Assembly: GCA_024291935.2 (NCBI GenBank)
Contig: CM044314.1
Coordinates: forward strand, 29,548,001 to 29,612,000
Length of the DNA stretch: 64,000 nt
Direction of reading: 5' to 3'
From: Okapia johnstoni
Lineage: Eukaryota > Chordata > Mammalia > Artiodactyla > Giraffidae
The position numbers and the translations under genes are program-made. This document shows, piece by piece, positions 10,457 to 21,042 of this stretch. The notes below the pieces were generated by a model. That model worked only from the letters and a program-made list of their open reading frames with translations. It ran no database searches and was not told the DNA's origin. Every line of letters starts with the position of its first letter. The stretch's first letter is position 1.

Positions 10457-11668
10457 TCAGTTCAGGTCAGTCACTCTGTCGTGTCTGGCTCTTTGTGACG
10501 CCATGGACTGCAACACGCCCAGACTGCAACAGGCTTCCCTGTCTATCACCAACTCCCACAGTTTACTCAAACTCATGTCCATTGAATCATTGATGCCATC
10601 CAACAATCTCATCCTCTGTTGTTCCCTTCTCCTCTCACCCTCAGTCTTTCCTGGCATCAGGGTCTTTTCCAATGAGTCAGTTCTTCGCATCAGGTGGCCA
10701 AAGAACTGGAGTTTCAGCTTCAGCATCAGTCCTTCCAATGAATATTCAGGACTGATTTAGGGATGGACTTTAGGATGGACTGGTTGGATCTCCTTGCAGT
10801 CCGAGGGACTCTCAAGAGTCTTCCCCAACACCACAGTTCAAAAGCATCAATTCTTTAGTGTTCAGCTTCCTTTATAGTCCAACTCTCACATCCATACATG
10901 ACTACTGGAAAAACCACAGCTTTGACTAGACAGAACTTTGTTGGCAAAGTAATGTCTCTGCTTTTTAATTTGCTATCTAGGTTGGTCATAGCTTTTCTTC
11001 CACAGAGCAAACATCTTTTAGTTTCATGGCTTCAGTCACCATCTGCAGTGATTTTGGAGCCCCCCAAAATAAAGTCTCTCACTATTTCCATTGTTTCCCC
11101 ATCTATTTTCCATGAATTGATGGGACAAGATGCCATGATCTTGGTTTTCTGAATGTTGAGTTTTAAATCATCTTTTTCACTTTCACTTTCATCAGGAGAC
11201 TCTTTGGCTCTTCTTCGCTTTCTGCCATAACTGTGGTGCCATCTGCACATCTGAGGTTATTGATATTTTTCCCAGCAATCTTGATTCCAGCTTGTGCTTC
11301 ATCCAGCCTGACATCAGGACTCATAATGTACTCTGCATATAAGTTAAATAAGCAGGGTGACCATATATAGCCTTAAGTACTCCTTTCCCAATTTGCAACC
11401 AGTCTGTTGTTCCATGCCCAGTTTTAACAGTTACTTCGTGACCCGTACACAGATTTCTTATGAGGAAGGTCAGATGGTCTGGTACTCCCATCTCTCGAAG
11501 AATTTTCCACAGTTTGCTGTGATCCACACAAACTGAACACAGTCAAAGGCTTTGGCATAGTCAATAAAGCAGAAGTAGATGTTTTTCTGGAACGTTCTTG
11601 TTTTACTGATGATCCAACGGATGTTGGCAATTTGATCCCTGGTTCCTCTGCCTTGTCTAAATCCACCT
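10457..11668 (-). mobile_element. BovB LINE 3' part (right-way part of a 5'-inverted insertion)
   Basis: The minus strand holds about 1.2 kb of BovB from the reverse-transcriptase domain to the TTCAG-type 3' end at the left. The frames at 11424-11678, 11321-11527, 11032-11250 and 10457-10738 are pieces of one ORF2, broken by frameshifts and stops. Together with the opposite-strand segment 11672-12502 it forms a single insertion flanked by the 15-bp duplication CATCACTGGGACAGT (10442-10456 and 12503-12517). The host sequence is an old L1. Confidence 0.93.
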
Positions 11669-11671
11669 TAC

Positions 11672-12502
11672 TATCCAAAATGGCAGATTAGAAGGACATG
11701 CGCTCTTCTTCTCATGAGAAAACTTCAAAATTATAACTCACTGCTAAACAGCTAGCAACAGGAGAATGTTGGATCCCACCAAAAAAAGATACTCCACGTC
11801 CAAGGGCAAAGGAGCAGCCCCAATAAAATGAGAGGAGGGGCGAAATTGCGTTTAGAATAAAACCCCATACCTGCCAGAGATGCTCGGAGAGCTCAAACAA
11901 AACCCTGTGCACACCAGGAGAACCCCCAGAAACTGAGCCAGACCTGCTTTTGAGTGTTTGAGTGTCTCCTGCGGAGGTATGGGTCAACAGTGGCCTGCTG
12001 AAGCGGCAGGGACTCTGGGTGCAGCAGACCTGGGTACAGCATAAGCCCTCTTGGAAGAGGTTGCCACTAACCCCACCACAGGGCCACCAGAACTTACACA
12101 GGACTAGAGAAACAGACTCTTGGAGGGCACAGACAAAACCTTGTGTGCACCAGGAACCAGGAGAAAGGAGCAGTGACCCCACAAGAGACTGACCCAGACT
12201 TGCCCATTAGTGTCCAGGAGTTTCCGGCGGAGGCTTGGCTCGGCGGTGGCCTGCTGCAGGGTTGGGGGCACTGAGTGCGGCATTGTGTGCATGGGACCTT
12301 TTGAAGGAGGTCTTCATTATCTCAATTACCTCCACCATAGTTTGGCTGCAGGTCAAACAGCAGGGTGGGAACACAGCCCCACCCATCAACAGAAAATTAA
12401 AGATTAAAGATTTACTGAGCATGGCCCATCAGAACAAGACCCAGTTTCCCCCTCAGTCAGTCTCTCCCATCAGGAAGCTTTCATAAACCTCTTATCCTTA
12501 TC
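11672..12502 (+). mobile_element. BovB LINE 5' region, inverted part of the same insertion
   Basis: This holds the 5' end of BovB on the opposite strand to 10457-11668. It starts at 'ccaaaatggcagattagaag', taken as the element's 5' terminus, and ends at 'cttatccttatcc' next to the right target duplication. The identity as BovB can be checked inside the window: 12125-12500 matches the reverse complement of 19100-19500, which is continuous with an ordinary BovB. The region is mostly 5' non-coding, so the ORFs called on both strands (for example 156 codons at 11712-12182) are unlikely to be genes. The missing middle of the element is about 1.6 kb by my estimate. Confidence 0.88.
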
Positions 12503-12517
12503 CATCACTGGGACAGT

Positions 12518-12760
12518 GAATGGTAAAATGTGTTAAGTGCACAGCATGGGATGCTATCCAGCATTTGGAAGTGTTATTTGTGATCTGCCTGTAGCAATGT
12601 GGTGGGTCTTAAGATGATATCACTGAGTGAAAATAATATGAATCAGAATGAGACATATCATGTAATATTATGCTCATAAATGAAAATATCTGTTATAAAA
12701 TCACAAATCCTGTTTTGAAAAAGTATATTTTAAATGTATATATTGTATATGATGAGTGAA
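12518..12760 (+). mobile_element. Old LINE-1 (L1M), right part after BovB insertion
   Basis: Continuation of the L1 at 10045-10456: 'gaatggtaaaatgtgttaag', then 'atcactgagtgaaaataat', which corresponds to the L1 'atgctgagtgaaagaagcc' segment. Removing 10457-12517 restores the L1 order. The right limit is approximate. Confidence 0.65.
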
Positions 12761-13215
12761 AAGGCAGAATGGGAATATGGAATGGGTATATGAAGGAGAA
12801 ATGAAGCCAGATAGGAATTTACATGGCCTGTGAAGATGTGGCAGGTAGCAAAGGAGAAGTCTGAAATTCAGTACCTCTGACAAACTGGTTTCCATGGCCT
12901 GACCAGGCTCATCTCCTACTGTGTTGTCCAGGTCATTCCTCCAAAAATGGCCAACAAAATGATTCTATTGCTGTCCTCCAGACACACACGGGTCATTCCT
13001 TCACAGAATACTTTCCAAGAGTGGAATCTCCCTAAGCCCTTGATCCATGGGAACCCTGGGCTCTTTCCTTTGGGAAATCTCCCCTGACATCCAAACCAAA
13101 ATAAGCACCTTTTTCTCTGACATCTGCCACGCCTATGTTCTGCACCTCTGCTTTGGCATTAATCACATAGAGATTTGCATCCTTGGCTGCCATTTTGTTA
13201 TGATGTAAAATTAAA
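12761..13215. other. Single-copy-looking DNA
   Basis: No gene or repeat recognised with confidence. Confidence 0.45.
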
Positions 13216-13220
13216 CAAGT

Positions 13221-13447
13221 GGCTTCCCTGGTGGCTCAGAGGTCAAGAATCTGCCTTCTGGCGCAGGAGACTCTGGTTTGACACCTGGTTTGGGAACATC
13301 CCCTGGAGGAGGAAATGGCAACCCACTCCAGTGTTCTTGTCTGGAAATTCCATGGACAGAGGCCTGGAGGACCATAGTCCGTGGGGTTGCAAAAGAGTTG
13401 GACATAGAATAGCGAATAAACCACAACAGCAAAAAACAAACAAAGAA
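13221..13447 (+). mobile_element. Bov-tA SINE
   Basis: tRNA-Glu-derived head 'ggcttccctggtggctcaga' at 13221, Bov-A-like body 'ggcaacccactccagtgttc' near 13317 and 'gtccgtggggttgcaaaaga' near 13377, with an A/CAA-rich tail to about 13447. The ORFs at 13175-13555 on both strands are SINE shadows. Confidence 0.92.
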
Positions 13448-13968
13448 ACAGCCAGGGCACCACCAAAAACAAAACCTGTCCCTGGAGCCTGGAAGCTCCT
13501 GGAAAACAAGGTCAGTGCCTGAGTTTTCTTCATGATGCTCATCAGGGTCTATCACTATATATTTCAGAGACCAGCTTTATGAGAATTGACTGATTTGGTT
13601 AACTTTCATCTTAAAAACTATTCCCTTATGCAAAGAAAGTGCAGTATTTACCTCTCAACTGGAAGGTAATGTGCTTGAAAAGAGAATTCAGAATTAAGTC
13701 AGAAGCATATAGAAAAATAGGGTTTGCAGACTAGTGTCACTAGTGATCCTTATAAATATTTTTATATTCATTAAGCTAAAGCAATAAAGATAAGACACTT
13801 AATAAAGATAACGTCAACAGAGCTTTATATATCCTAAAATAAACATGGTGAACACTTTGTTCATTTAATCACAATTTACCATTGCTTGTTGTCCAGTATC
13901 TTTTCTGGAAATCTTTCTTCAGCAGTTTTAATGTGTTTCTTGTAAATTTGACATTTTTTGTTTATAAA
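13448..13968. other. AT-rich DNA, nothing recognised
   Basis: No repeat family or exon-like feature identified. Confidence 0.45.
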
Positions 13969-13974
13969 CACTGG

Positions 13975-14205
13975 GCATGATAATAACTACCATTTGTTGA
14001 GTATCTACTGTATTTCCAATGATACAGACTTTAGCTCATTTTTCTCCTTACAAACCGGTACGTTTTATGGCTGAGGAAACAGAAGGTCAAAAGCAATGCG
14101 ATAACTTCTTGAAGCCCATCAGTTAGTGGTCCACCAAACAAAGCTGGTTTCACACCGGGTTCGTCTGACTCCCCAGTCCGAATCCTTTCCACAACCCACT
14201 CTGCC
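13975..14205 (-). repeat. MIR SINE
   Basis: The antisense MIR order is clear: 'ataactaccatttgttgagt', 'atctactgtatttcc', 'tggctgaggaaacagaagg', 'tcacaccgggttcgtctgac', 'aatcctttccac'. MIR is an ancient mammalian tRNA-derived SINE. This copy is nearly full length. Confidence 0.8.
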
Positions 14206-14489
14206 AAGGAGTTTCCTAGTGTGTCTGATTATCCAAGTGAATATCTGTTTGATGTTATGACTCTGAACATTTAAGTCATGTAAAGAAGTGGCCCAAGATT
14301 TACATAAGTCAATGACTCTCAAACGCACTTCTAGAACTTATCTGTGATTTGCTGCTGAATTGGTCAATGGATACAGTTTTTAAATCTTCCAGGTAATTAT
14401 AACGTGCAGCCAGGGTTGATAACCACTGGCACGGATTTAGGATGGGTGCCCAGATATAGGTCTACATATGCTGAAATGGGAAGGGATTT

Positions 14490-14700
14490 TATGGTAAAGT
14501 TGCCCTCTTGTATAGCACAGGGAATATGGCGAACAGTTTGTAATAACTATAAATGGAGCATAACCTTTAAAAACTGTGAATTACTATATTGTAAATCTCT
14601 AACTTATGTAATAGTACACTCCAATATAAAATATAATTATATTATACTTACGTAATATTGTATACAATATAAAAATTTTGAAGAAAAAGAGATAAAGGTT
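14490..14700 (+). repeat. Possible LINE-1 3' UTR end
   Basis: 'ttgtatagcacagggaatat', 'gtttgtaataactataaatg', 'gtaaatctctaacttatg' and a terminal AT-rich tail resemble an artiodactyl L1 3' end. It is quite diverged and the left limit is not defined. Confidence 0.45.
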
Positions 14701-14797
14701 TGCTGGCTTTATCACAAAATTTAAATAAAGATATAACACAACAAGTGTAGCATTTTAAAGCTGAAAAATAAAGTTGTCCTCAGACCTTTTCCCTAAA

Positions 14798-15096
14798 TTA
14801 AAGGAAATCAACCTTGAATATTCATTGGAAAGACTGATGCTGAAGCTGAAGCTCCAATACTTTGGCCACCTGATGCTAAGAAACGACTCGTTGGAAGAGA
14901 CCCTGATGCTGGGAAAGATTGAAGGCAAAAGGAGAAGGGGGTGGCAGAGGATGAGATGGTTGAATAGCATCACCAACTCAATGGACATGAACTTGGGGAA
15001 ACTCTGGGAGATAGTGAGGGACTAGGAAGCCTGATGTGCTGCAGTCCATGGGGTCACAAAGAGTTGGGCGTGACTTAGTGACTGAATAACAACAAC
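14798..15096 (+). mobile_element. BovB LINE 3' end, 5'-truncated
   Basis: Plus-strand BovB from the C-terminus of ORF2 to the 3' end. The frame at 14774-15025 reads through the typical tail of the [20 protein letters not shown], then KRRRGWQRMRWLNSITNSMD. It then meets a TAG and ends in a CAACAACA tail. It lies tail-to-tail with the BovB at 15902-19504. Confidence 0.92.
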
Positions 15097-15238
15097 AGAG
15101 ACAAGTCTGTGATATTTTTTTCCCTAAATATTGATTAATTTTCTCTCATCTTTCTCCAGCTTCTTCTTGCCTTTTTGACACAAATATCAAAACAGGAAGT
15201 GAATTTTCTGTTTAGACTCTGATAAGTGCAGAACTTCA

Positions 15239-15444
15239 TGCTAAGTCAGTTCAGTCGTGTCAGACTTTTTGAGACACTATGGACTGTAGCCCACCAGGCT
15301 CCTCTGTCCACGGGTTTTCCTAGCCAAGAATACTGGAATGGGTTCACACATCCTTTTCCAGGGGATCTTCCAGACCTAGGGATCAAACCCATGTCTCTTA
15401 GTCCCCTGCAATGGCAGGAGGGTTCTTTACTATTAGTGCCACCT
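15239..15444 (-). mobile_element. Bov-tA SINE
   Basis: Minus-strand Bov-tA, with the tRNA-derived head at the right ('aggtggcactaatag' in sense) and the tail at the left. It is flanked by GCAGAACTTCA at 15228-15238 and GCAGAGCTTCA at 15445-15455, a target duplication with one mismatch. Confidence 0.92.
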
Positions 15445-15489
15445 GCAGAGCTTCAGAGAAGTGACATTCTCAGGACTGCCTTGGTCAGG

Positions 15490-15745
15490 GTAGCCTAGGT
15501 TCTATAACCAACCAACCCACATCGCCATTGGCTTAATATGATGGAAGTTTGGTTCTCCTGATCATAACAGTTCAACAGGCAGCCTTCCACAAAAGGATGC
15601 AGGGACTCAGGCTGTCCACACCTTGGCCATCTTCTACAGCCTCTGACCCCTCTGCTGGATCCTTTCTATCTGGTTGGCAGATGGGGAAGAGAAGTGAAGC
15701 AGAGAATCCTGCCTTATGAGGGAGCATTTTACTTGACCAAGCCTG
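15490..15745. repeat. Ancient interspersed repeat, class uncertain
   Basis: Phrases such as 'ttctataaccaaccaaccca', 'gatgcagggactcaggctgt' and 'ccttggccatcttctacagc' recur in a common mammalian interspersed repeat that I cannot name safely. The block at 61850-62190 appears to be of similar type, in the same orientation. It is non-coding. Confidence 0.4.
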
Positions 15746-16127
15746 GAGAGTTACATGTCCTTTCTACTAACATTGCTGCTTAGTTCAACTCAAGGTCACT
15801 TATGACCTTCAGATGTTTCCCTGTCACTTTCATCCAAGATGTTTTATCTTCTCTTAAAAAAAGAAATTAATGTAATATTTATTGAGGACTCACTGTCCTA
15901 TCAGTTCAGTTCAGTTCAGTTGCTCAGTCATGTCCAGTTCTTTTTGACCCCATGGACCGCAGCATGTCAGGCTTCCTTGTCCATCACCAACTCCCAGAGT
16001 TTACTCAAACTCATATCCATTGAGTCGGTGATGACATCCAACTATCTGATCCTCTGTTGTCCCCTTCTCCTCCCACCCTCAATCTTTCCCAGCATCAGGT
16101 TCTTTTCATTTGAGTCAGTTCTTCACA

Positions 16128-16631
16128 TCAGGTGGGCAAAAATTGGAGTTTCAGCTTCAGCATCAGTCCTTCCAATGAATATTCAGGACCGATTTCCTTT
16201 AGGATAGACTGGTTGGATCTCCTTGCAGTCCAAGGGACTCTCAAGAGTCTTCCCCAACACCACAGTTCAAAAGCATAAATTCTTTGGCACTCAGCTTTCT
16301 TTATAGTCCAGCTCTCACATCCATATATGACTACTGAAAAAACCAAGACTTTGACTAGACAGAAATTTGTTGGCAGTGTAATGTCTCTGCCTTTAAATAT
16401 GCTGTCTAGGTTGGTCATAGCTTCTCTTCCACGGAGCAAGCATCTTTTAATTTCATGGCTGAAGTCACCATCTGCAGTGATTTTGAAACCCAAACAAATA
16501 AAGTCTCTCACTGTTTTCACTGTTTCCCCATCTATTTTCCATGAATTGATGGGACCAGATGCCATGATCTTAGTTTTCTGAGTGTTGACTTTTAAGCCAA
16601 CTTTTTCACTCTCCTCTTTCACTTTCATCAA
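16128..16631 (-). pseudogene. BovB ORF2 reverse-transcriptase/C-terminal fragment
   Basis: A 167-codon open stretch in the 3' half of the same BovB. It covers the part just after the YADD box ([20 protein letters not shown]) and most of the C-terminal region ([20 protein letters not shown]). It is separated from the palm motifs by frameshifts (16728-16925 and 16957-17211 carry those), so it is a relic. Confidence 0.8.
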
Positions 16632-18605
16632 GAAGCTCTTTAGTTCTTCTTAACTTTCTGCCATAAGTGTGGTGTCATCTGCATATCTGAGGTTATTGAT
16701 ATTTCTCCCAGCAATCTTGATTCCAGCTTACACTTCATCCAGTCCAGCTTTTCTCATGATGTACTCTGCATATAAGTTAAATAAGCAGGGTAACAATATC
16801 CAGCCTTGACATAGTCCTTTCCCTATTTGGAACCAATTTGTTGTTCCATATCCAGTTCTAACTGTTGCTTCCTTACCTGCGTATAGAATTCTCAAGAGGC
16901 AGGTTAGGTGATCTGGTATTCCCATCTCCTTCAGAATTTTCCACAGTTTGTTGTGATCACACAGTCAAAGCTTTGGCATAGTCAATAAAGCAGAAGTAGA
17001 TGTTTGTCTGGAACTCTCCTGCTTTTTTGATGATGCAATGGATGTTGGCAATTTGATCTCTGGTTCCTCTGCCTTTTCTAAACCCAGCTTGAACATATGG
17101 AAGTTCACAATTCAGGTACTTTTGAAGTCTGGCTTGGAGAATTTTGAGCATTACCTTACTAGGGTGTGAGATAGAGTGCAATTGTATGGTAGTTTGAGCA
17201 TTCTTTGGCATTGCCTTTCTTTAGGATTGGAATAAAAACTGACCTTTTCCAGTCCTGTGGCCACTGCTGAGTTTTCCAAATCTGCTGGTATATTGAGTAC
17301 AGCACTATAACAGCATCACCTTTTAGGATTTGAATAGCTCAACTGGAATTCCATCACCTCCACTAGCTTTGTTTGTAGTGATGCTTCGTAAGGCCCACTT
17401 GACTTCACATGCCAGAATGTCTGGCTCTAGGTGATCGCACCATCGTGATTACCTGGGTCGTGAAGAATTTTTTTGTGTTGTTTTTCGTTTATTCTTGCCA
17501 CCTCTTCTTAATATCTTCTGCTTCTGTTAGGTCCATACCATTTATGTCTTTTAGTGGGCCCATCTTTGCATGAAATGTTCCCTTGGAATTTCTGATTTTC
17601 TTGAAGAGATCTCTAGTCTTTCCCTTTCTATTGTTTTCCTCTTTTTCTTTGCATTGATCACTGAGGAAGGCTTTCTTATCTCTCCTTGCTATTCTTTGGA
17701 ACTCTGCATTCAAATGGGTATCTCTTTCCTTTTATCCTTTGTCTTTAGCTTCTCTTCTTTTCTCGGCTTTTTGTAAGGCATCTTCAGACAATCATTTTGC
17801 CTTTTTGCATTTCTTTTCCATGGGGATGGTCTTGATCCCTGTCTCCTGTACAATGTCACGAACCTCTATCCATAGTTCTTCAGGCACTCTGTCTATAAGA
17901 TCTAATCCCTTGAATCTATTTGTCACTTCCACTGTATAATCATAAGGGATTTGATTTAGGTCATACCTGAATGGTCTAATGATTTTCCCTACTTTCTTCA
18001 ATTTAAGTCTGAATTTTGCAATAGGAAGATCATGATCTGACCACAGTCAGCTCCTGGTCTTGATTTGCTGACTGTATAGAACTTCTCCACCTTTGGCTGC
18101 AAAGAATATAATCAATCTTATTTTAGTATTCACCATCTGGTGATGTCCATGTGTAGAGTCTTCTCTTGTGTTGTTGGAAGATGCTGTTTGCTATGACCAG
18201 TGCGTTCTCTTGGCAAAACGCTGTTAGCCTTTGCCCTGCTTCATTCTGTACTCCAAGACCAAATTTGCCTGTTACTCCAAGTACTTCCTACTTTTGCATT
18301 CCAGTCTCCTATAATGAAAAGGACATCTTTTTTGGGTGTTAGTTCTAGAAGGTCTTGTAGGTCTTCATAGAACCGTTCAACTTCAGCTTCTTCAGCATTA
18401 CTGGTAGGGGCATAGACTTGGTATTGATATTGAATGGTTTGCTTGTAAATGAACAGAGATCCTTTGGTCATTTTTCAGATTGCATCCACGTACTGCATTT
18501 CAGACACTTTTGTTGACTATATGATGGCTACTTCATTTCTTCTAATGGATTCTTGCCAACAGTAGAAGATACAATGTTCATCTGAGTTAAATTCACCCAT
18601 TCCAG

Positions 18606-19028
18606 TCATTTTAGTTCACTGCTTCCTAAAATGTCAATTTTCACTCTTGCCATCTCCTGTTTGACCACTTTCAATTTGCCTTTATTTATGAACCTAACAT
18701 TCCAGGTTCCTATGCAATATCTCTCTTTACAGCATCGCACTTTACTTCCATCACCAGTTACATCCACAACTGGGTGTTGGTTTTGCTTTGGCTCTGTCTC
18801 TTCATTCTTTCTGGAGTTATTTCTCCACTGATCTCCAGTAGCATATTGGGCATCTACGGACCTGGGGAGTTCATCTCTCAATGTTCTATCTTTTTGCCTT
18901 TTCATATTGTCTATGGGGTTCTCAAGGCAAGAATACTGAAGTGGTTTGCCATTCCCTTCTCCAGTGGACCACATTCTGTCAGACCTCTCCACCACGACCC
19001 GTCCATCTTGGGTGCCCCTACATGGCAT
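18606..19028 (-). pseudogene. BovB ORF2 N-terminal endonuclease fragment
   Basis: A 140-codon open stretch inside the BovB at 15902-19504. After about 90 codons of upstream sequence it reads YCIGTWNVRFINKGKLKVVK and ends near ILGSSELK, the start of the apurinic-like endonuclease domain that cuts the target DNA. The frame is lost after this point (further endonuclease sequence is in a separate frame at 18241-18471), so no functional protein can be made. The start codon of this open stretch has no meaning. Confidence 0.75.
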
Positions 19029-19553
19029 TGCTCATAGTTTCATTGAGTTAGACAGTCTGCGGTCCACCTAATCAGATTGGTTAGTTTCCTGTGATTGTGA
19101 TTTTCAGTCTGTCTGCCTTCTGATGGAGAAGGATAAGAGGCTTATGGAAGCTTCCTGATAGGAGAGACTGACTGAGGGGGAAACTGGGTCTTGTTCTGAT
19201 GGGCGGGGCCATACTCAGTAAAACTTTAATCCAATTTTCTGTTGATGGTGGGGCTGTGTTCCCTTCCTGTTATTTACCTGGGGCCAAACTATGGTGGAGG
19301 TAATGAAGATAATGGCGACCTCCTTCAAAAGACCCCTATGTGCCCTTCTACACTCAGTGCCCTCAACCCTGCAGCAGGCCACCAGTGACCCCCACCTCTG
19401 CTGGAGTCTCCTGGACACTCACAGCAAGTCTGGGTCAGTCCCTTGTGGGGTCACTGCTCCTTTCTCCTGAGTCCTGGCATGCACAAGTTTCTGTTTGTGT
19501 GCACCACTGTCCTATGGGAACTAGCTAGATACATTTCATATGTTATATTATTG

Positions 19554-19760
19554 GGGTGTGTGCATGCTCAGCCATTTTCGACTCTTTGCAACCCCACAGA
19601 CTATAGCCCACCAGGCTCCTCTGTCCATGGGATTTACCAGCAAGAATATTGGAGTGAGTTGCTATTTCCTCCTCCAGGGAATCTTCTTGACTCAGGGATC
19701 GAACCCATTTCTCCAGCACCTCTTGCTTTGGTAGTAAGACTCTGTACCACTGAGCCAGTA
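19554..19760 (-). mobile_element. Bov-tA SINE
   Basis: Minus-strand Bov-tA just outside the BovB target duplication. Body 'ccaccaggctcctctgtcca' near 19608; head region 'gactcagggatcgaacccat' near 19690 (the tRNA B-box in antisense). It is somewhat diverged, and the flanking duplication is not clear. Confidence 0.88.
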
Positions 19761-19774
19761 ACTGGGTGAGGGAT

Positions 19775-19885
19775 ATGCTGTCATTATTCCCATTTTACAG
19801 AAGGCATTGAAGCTAATGGAGTTCAAATGACCTGACCACACTTAGATACCAGATAGCAGAGCTCAGGTGTTCTACTACTTCCTAC
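19775..19885 (-). repeat. MIR SINE fragment
   Basis: 'tcattattcccattttacag', 'aggcattgaagctaatgg' and 'agatagcagagctcaggtgt' follow the antisense MIR order. The outer parts are missing or covered by the Bov-tA. Confidence 0.65.
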
Positions 19886-20053
19886 TGGAGTGTTTGGCTT
19901 TGATTACAAGATAGTAATTTACAGAGGTAGACCCACTTTCCCACCTGGCCTCCTGAAACTGTGCAAAGTCTGCTGGGTCTCTCTACAGTGTGCACAGTTA
20001 CCTCTGTTAGATAGCATCAGAATACCTCACACTTTGTTATTCTTTAACATTTG

Positions 20054-20428
20054 CGGTCCCATCACTTCAGGGCAGATAGATGGGGAGACAGTGGAAACAG
20101 TGGCTGACTTTATTTTTCTGGACTCCAAAATCACTGCAGATGGTGACTGCAGCCATGAAATTAAAAGATGCTTACTCCTTGGAAGGAAAGTTATGACCAA
20201 CATAGACAGCATATTAAAAAGCAAAGACATTACTTTGCCAACAAAGGTCCGTCTAGTCAAGACTATGGTTTTTCCAGTAATCATATATGGATGTAAGAGT
20301 TGTACTATAAAGAAAGCTGAGTGTCGAAGAATTGATGCTTTTGAACTGTGGTGCTGGAGAAGACTCTTGAGAATCCCTTGGACTGCAAGGAGCTCCAACC
20401 AGTCCATCCTAGAGGAGATCAGTCCTGG
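20054..20428 (+). mobile_element. Internal BovB ORF2 fragment lacking its 3' end
   Basis: Plus-strand BovB from GETVETVADFIFLDSKITAD (about 20077) to LRIPWTARSSNQSILEEISP (about 20430), then an abrupt change to unrelated sequence. About 190 codons stay open across 19890-20468, but roughly the first third and the last codons are non-BovB. Target-primed insertions normally keep the 3' end, so its loss suggests a later deletion or rearrangement. Confidence 0.92.
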
Positions 20429-20699
20429 GAAGATGTGGTATCTCCGAGGGTTGGAGGAGAGGGAGTAGCAAGAAATCTGCCTCCCCCACCCTGGGACCGG
20501 GCACTCCAATGTGGGTGCACCCTTAACCAGCAGAGCCAACGTCAGGAGAGGACAGGGAGGAAGAGGACTATGATCTGTGAAGACAAGACTGGAGATGTAA
20601 CAGAAGAGAGTGTCTGAAGTGGCCACTCTGAGTTTCTGGGTGGAAAAGAGCCCTGTTGCAACAGATATTTGAATGCTGACTGTGCCCTTTGCTGATGAC

Positions 20700-20845
20700 T
20701 TAGTGTTGAGACAGGCAGTACATCTGGTTTTAAGACCAGGAATCTGAGGCCTGGCCCTTGCTCTGATCTGCCACTAGCTGTACAACCAAAATAGTCTAGC
20801 CATTTAAATTCAGTGTTTCAGAATATTCATCTTTAAACTAAATCT
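20700..20845 (+). repeat. Probable MIR SINE
   Basis: Weak but ordered MIR phrases: 'ctgatctgccactagctgta', 'tagccatttaaattcagtgt', 'ttcagaatattcatcttta'. Confidence 0.45.
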
Positions 20846-20880
20846 TGTAGTAGTTAGCCTCCAAAGTTTTAAACTCCTGT

Positions 20881-20932
20881 TCTGGACTGAAGGTCCAGAC
20901 TGAAGGTCCAGACCAAGGTCCAGGACTGAAGC
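20881..20932 (+). repeat. Short tandem repeat, unit about 13 bp
   Basis: The unit GGTCCAGACTGAA and close variants repeat about four times in 50 bp, a small minisatellite-like array. Confidence 0.75.
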
Positions 20933-21020
20933 TAGTTCATAATGAACTATACACAGAGAAATAGGAAAACAGCATAGCATTATATAAATATTTAGATAGA
21001 CATACAATAACTAAATAACT

Positions 21021-21039
21021 GGATGGATGGATGGATGGA
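21021..21039 (+). repeat. (GGAT)n microsatellite
   Basis: Nearly five perfect GGAT units followed by a GA-rich stretch. Confidence 0.9.
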
Positions 21040-21042
21040 GAG

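Larger units (their letters stand above)
15902..19504 (-). mobile_element. BovB LINE, 3.6 kb, nearly full length
   Basis: The largest BovB here lies on the minus strand, with exact 11-bp target duplications CACTGTCCTAT at 15891-15901 and 19505-19515. From 5' to 3' it has a non-coding 5' region (19504 to about 19040), an AP-type endonuclease domain (GTWNVRFINKGKLKVVKQEM around 18640-18760; GDWNAKVGS around 18280-18310), and the reverse-transcriptase domain ([16 protein letters not shown] around 17050-17100; FIDYAKAL near 16970; a damaged motif B near 16800). The 3' end has TTCAG repeats at 15902-15920. Frameshifts and stops split the ORF into at least seven pieces, so it is dead. Compared with 11672-12502 it lacks roughly the first 450 nt. 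The encoded protein would nick DNA and copy its own RNA at the target. Confidence 0.96.

Noticed and set aside
11712..12182. A 156-codon minus-strand protein
   Set aside because: It lies antisense to the non-coding 5' region of BovB and has no recognisable domain.
20027..20626. A 199-codon minus-strand protein
   Set aside because: Most of it is the antisense shadow of the plus-strand BovB fragment at 20054-20428.
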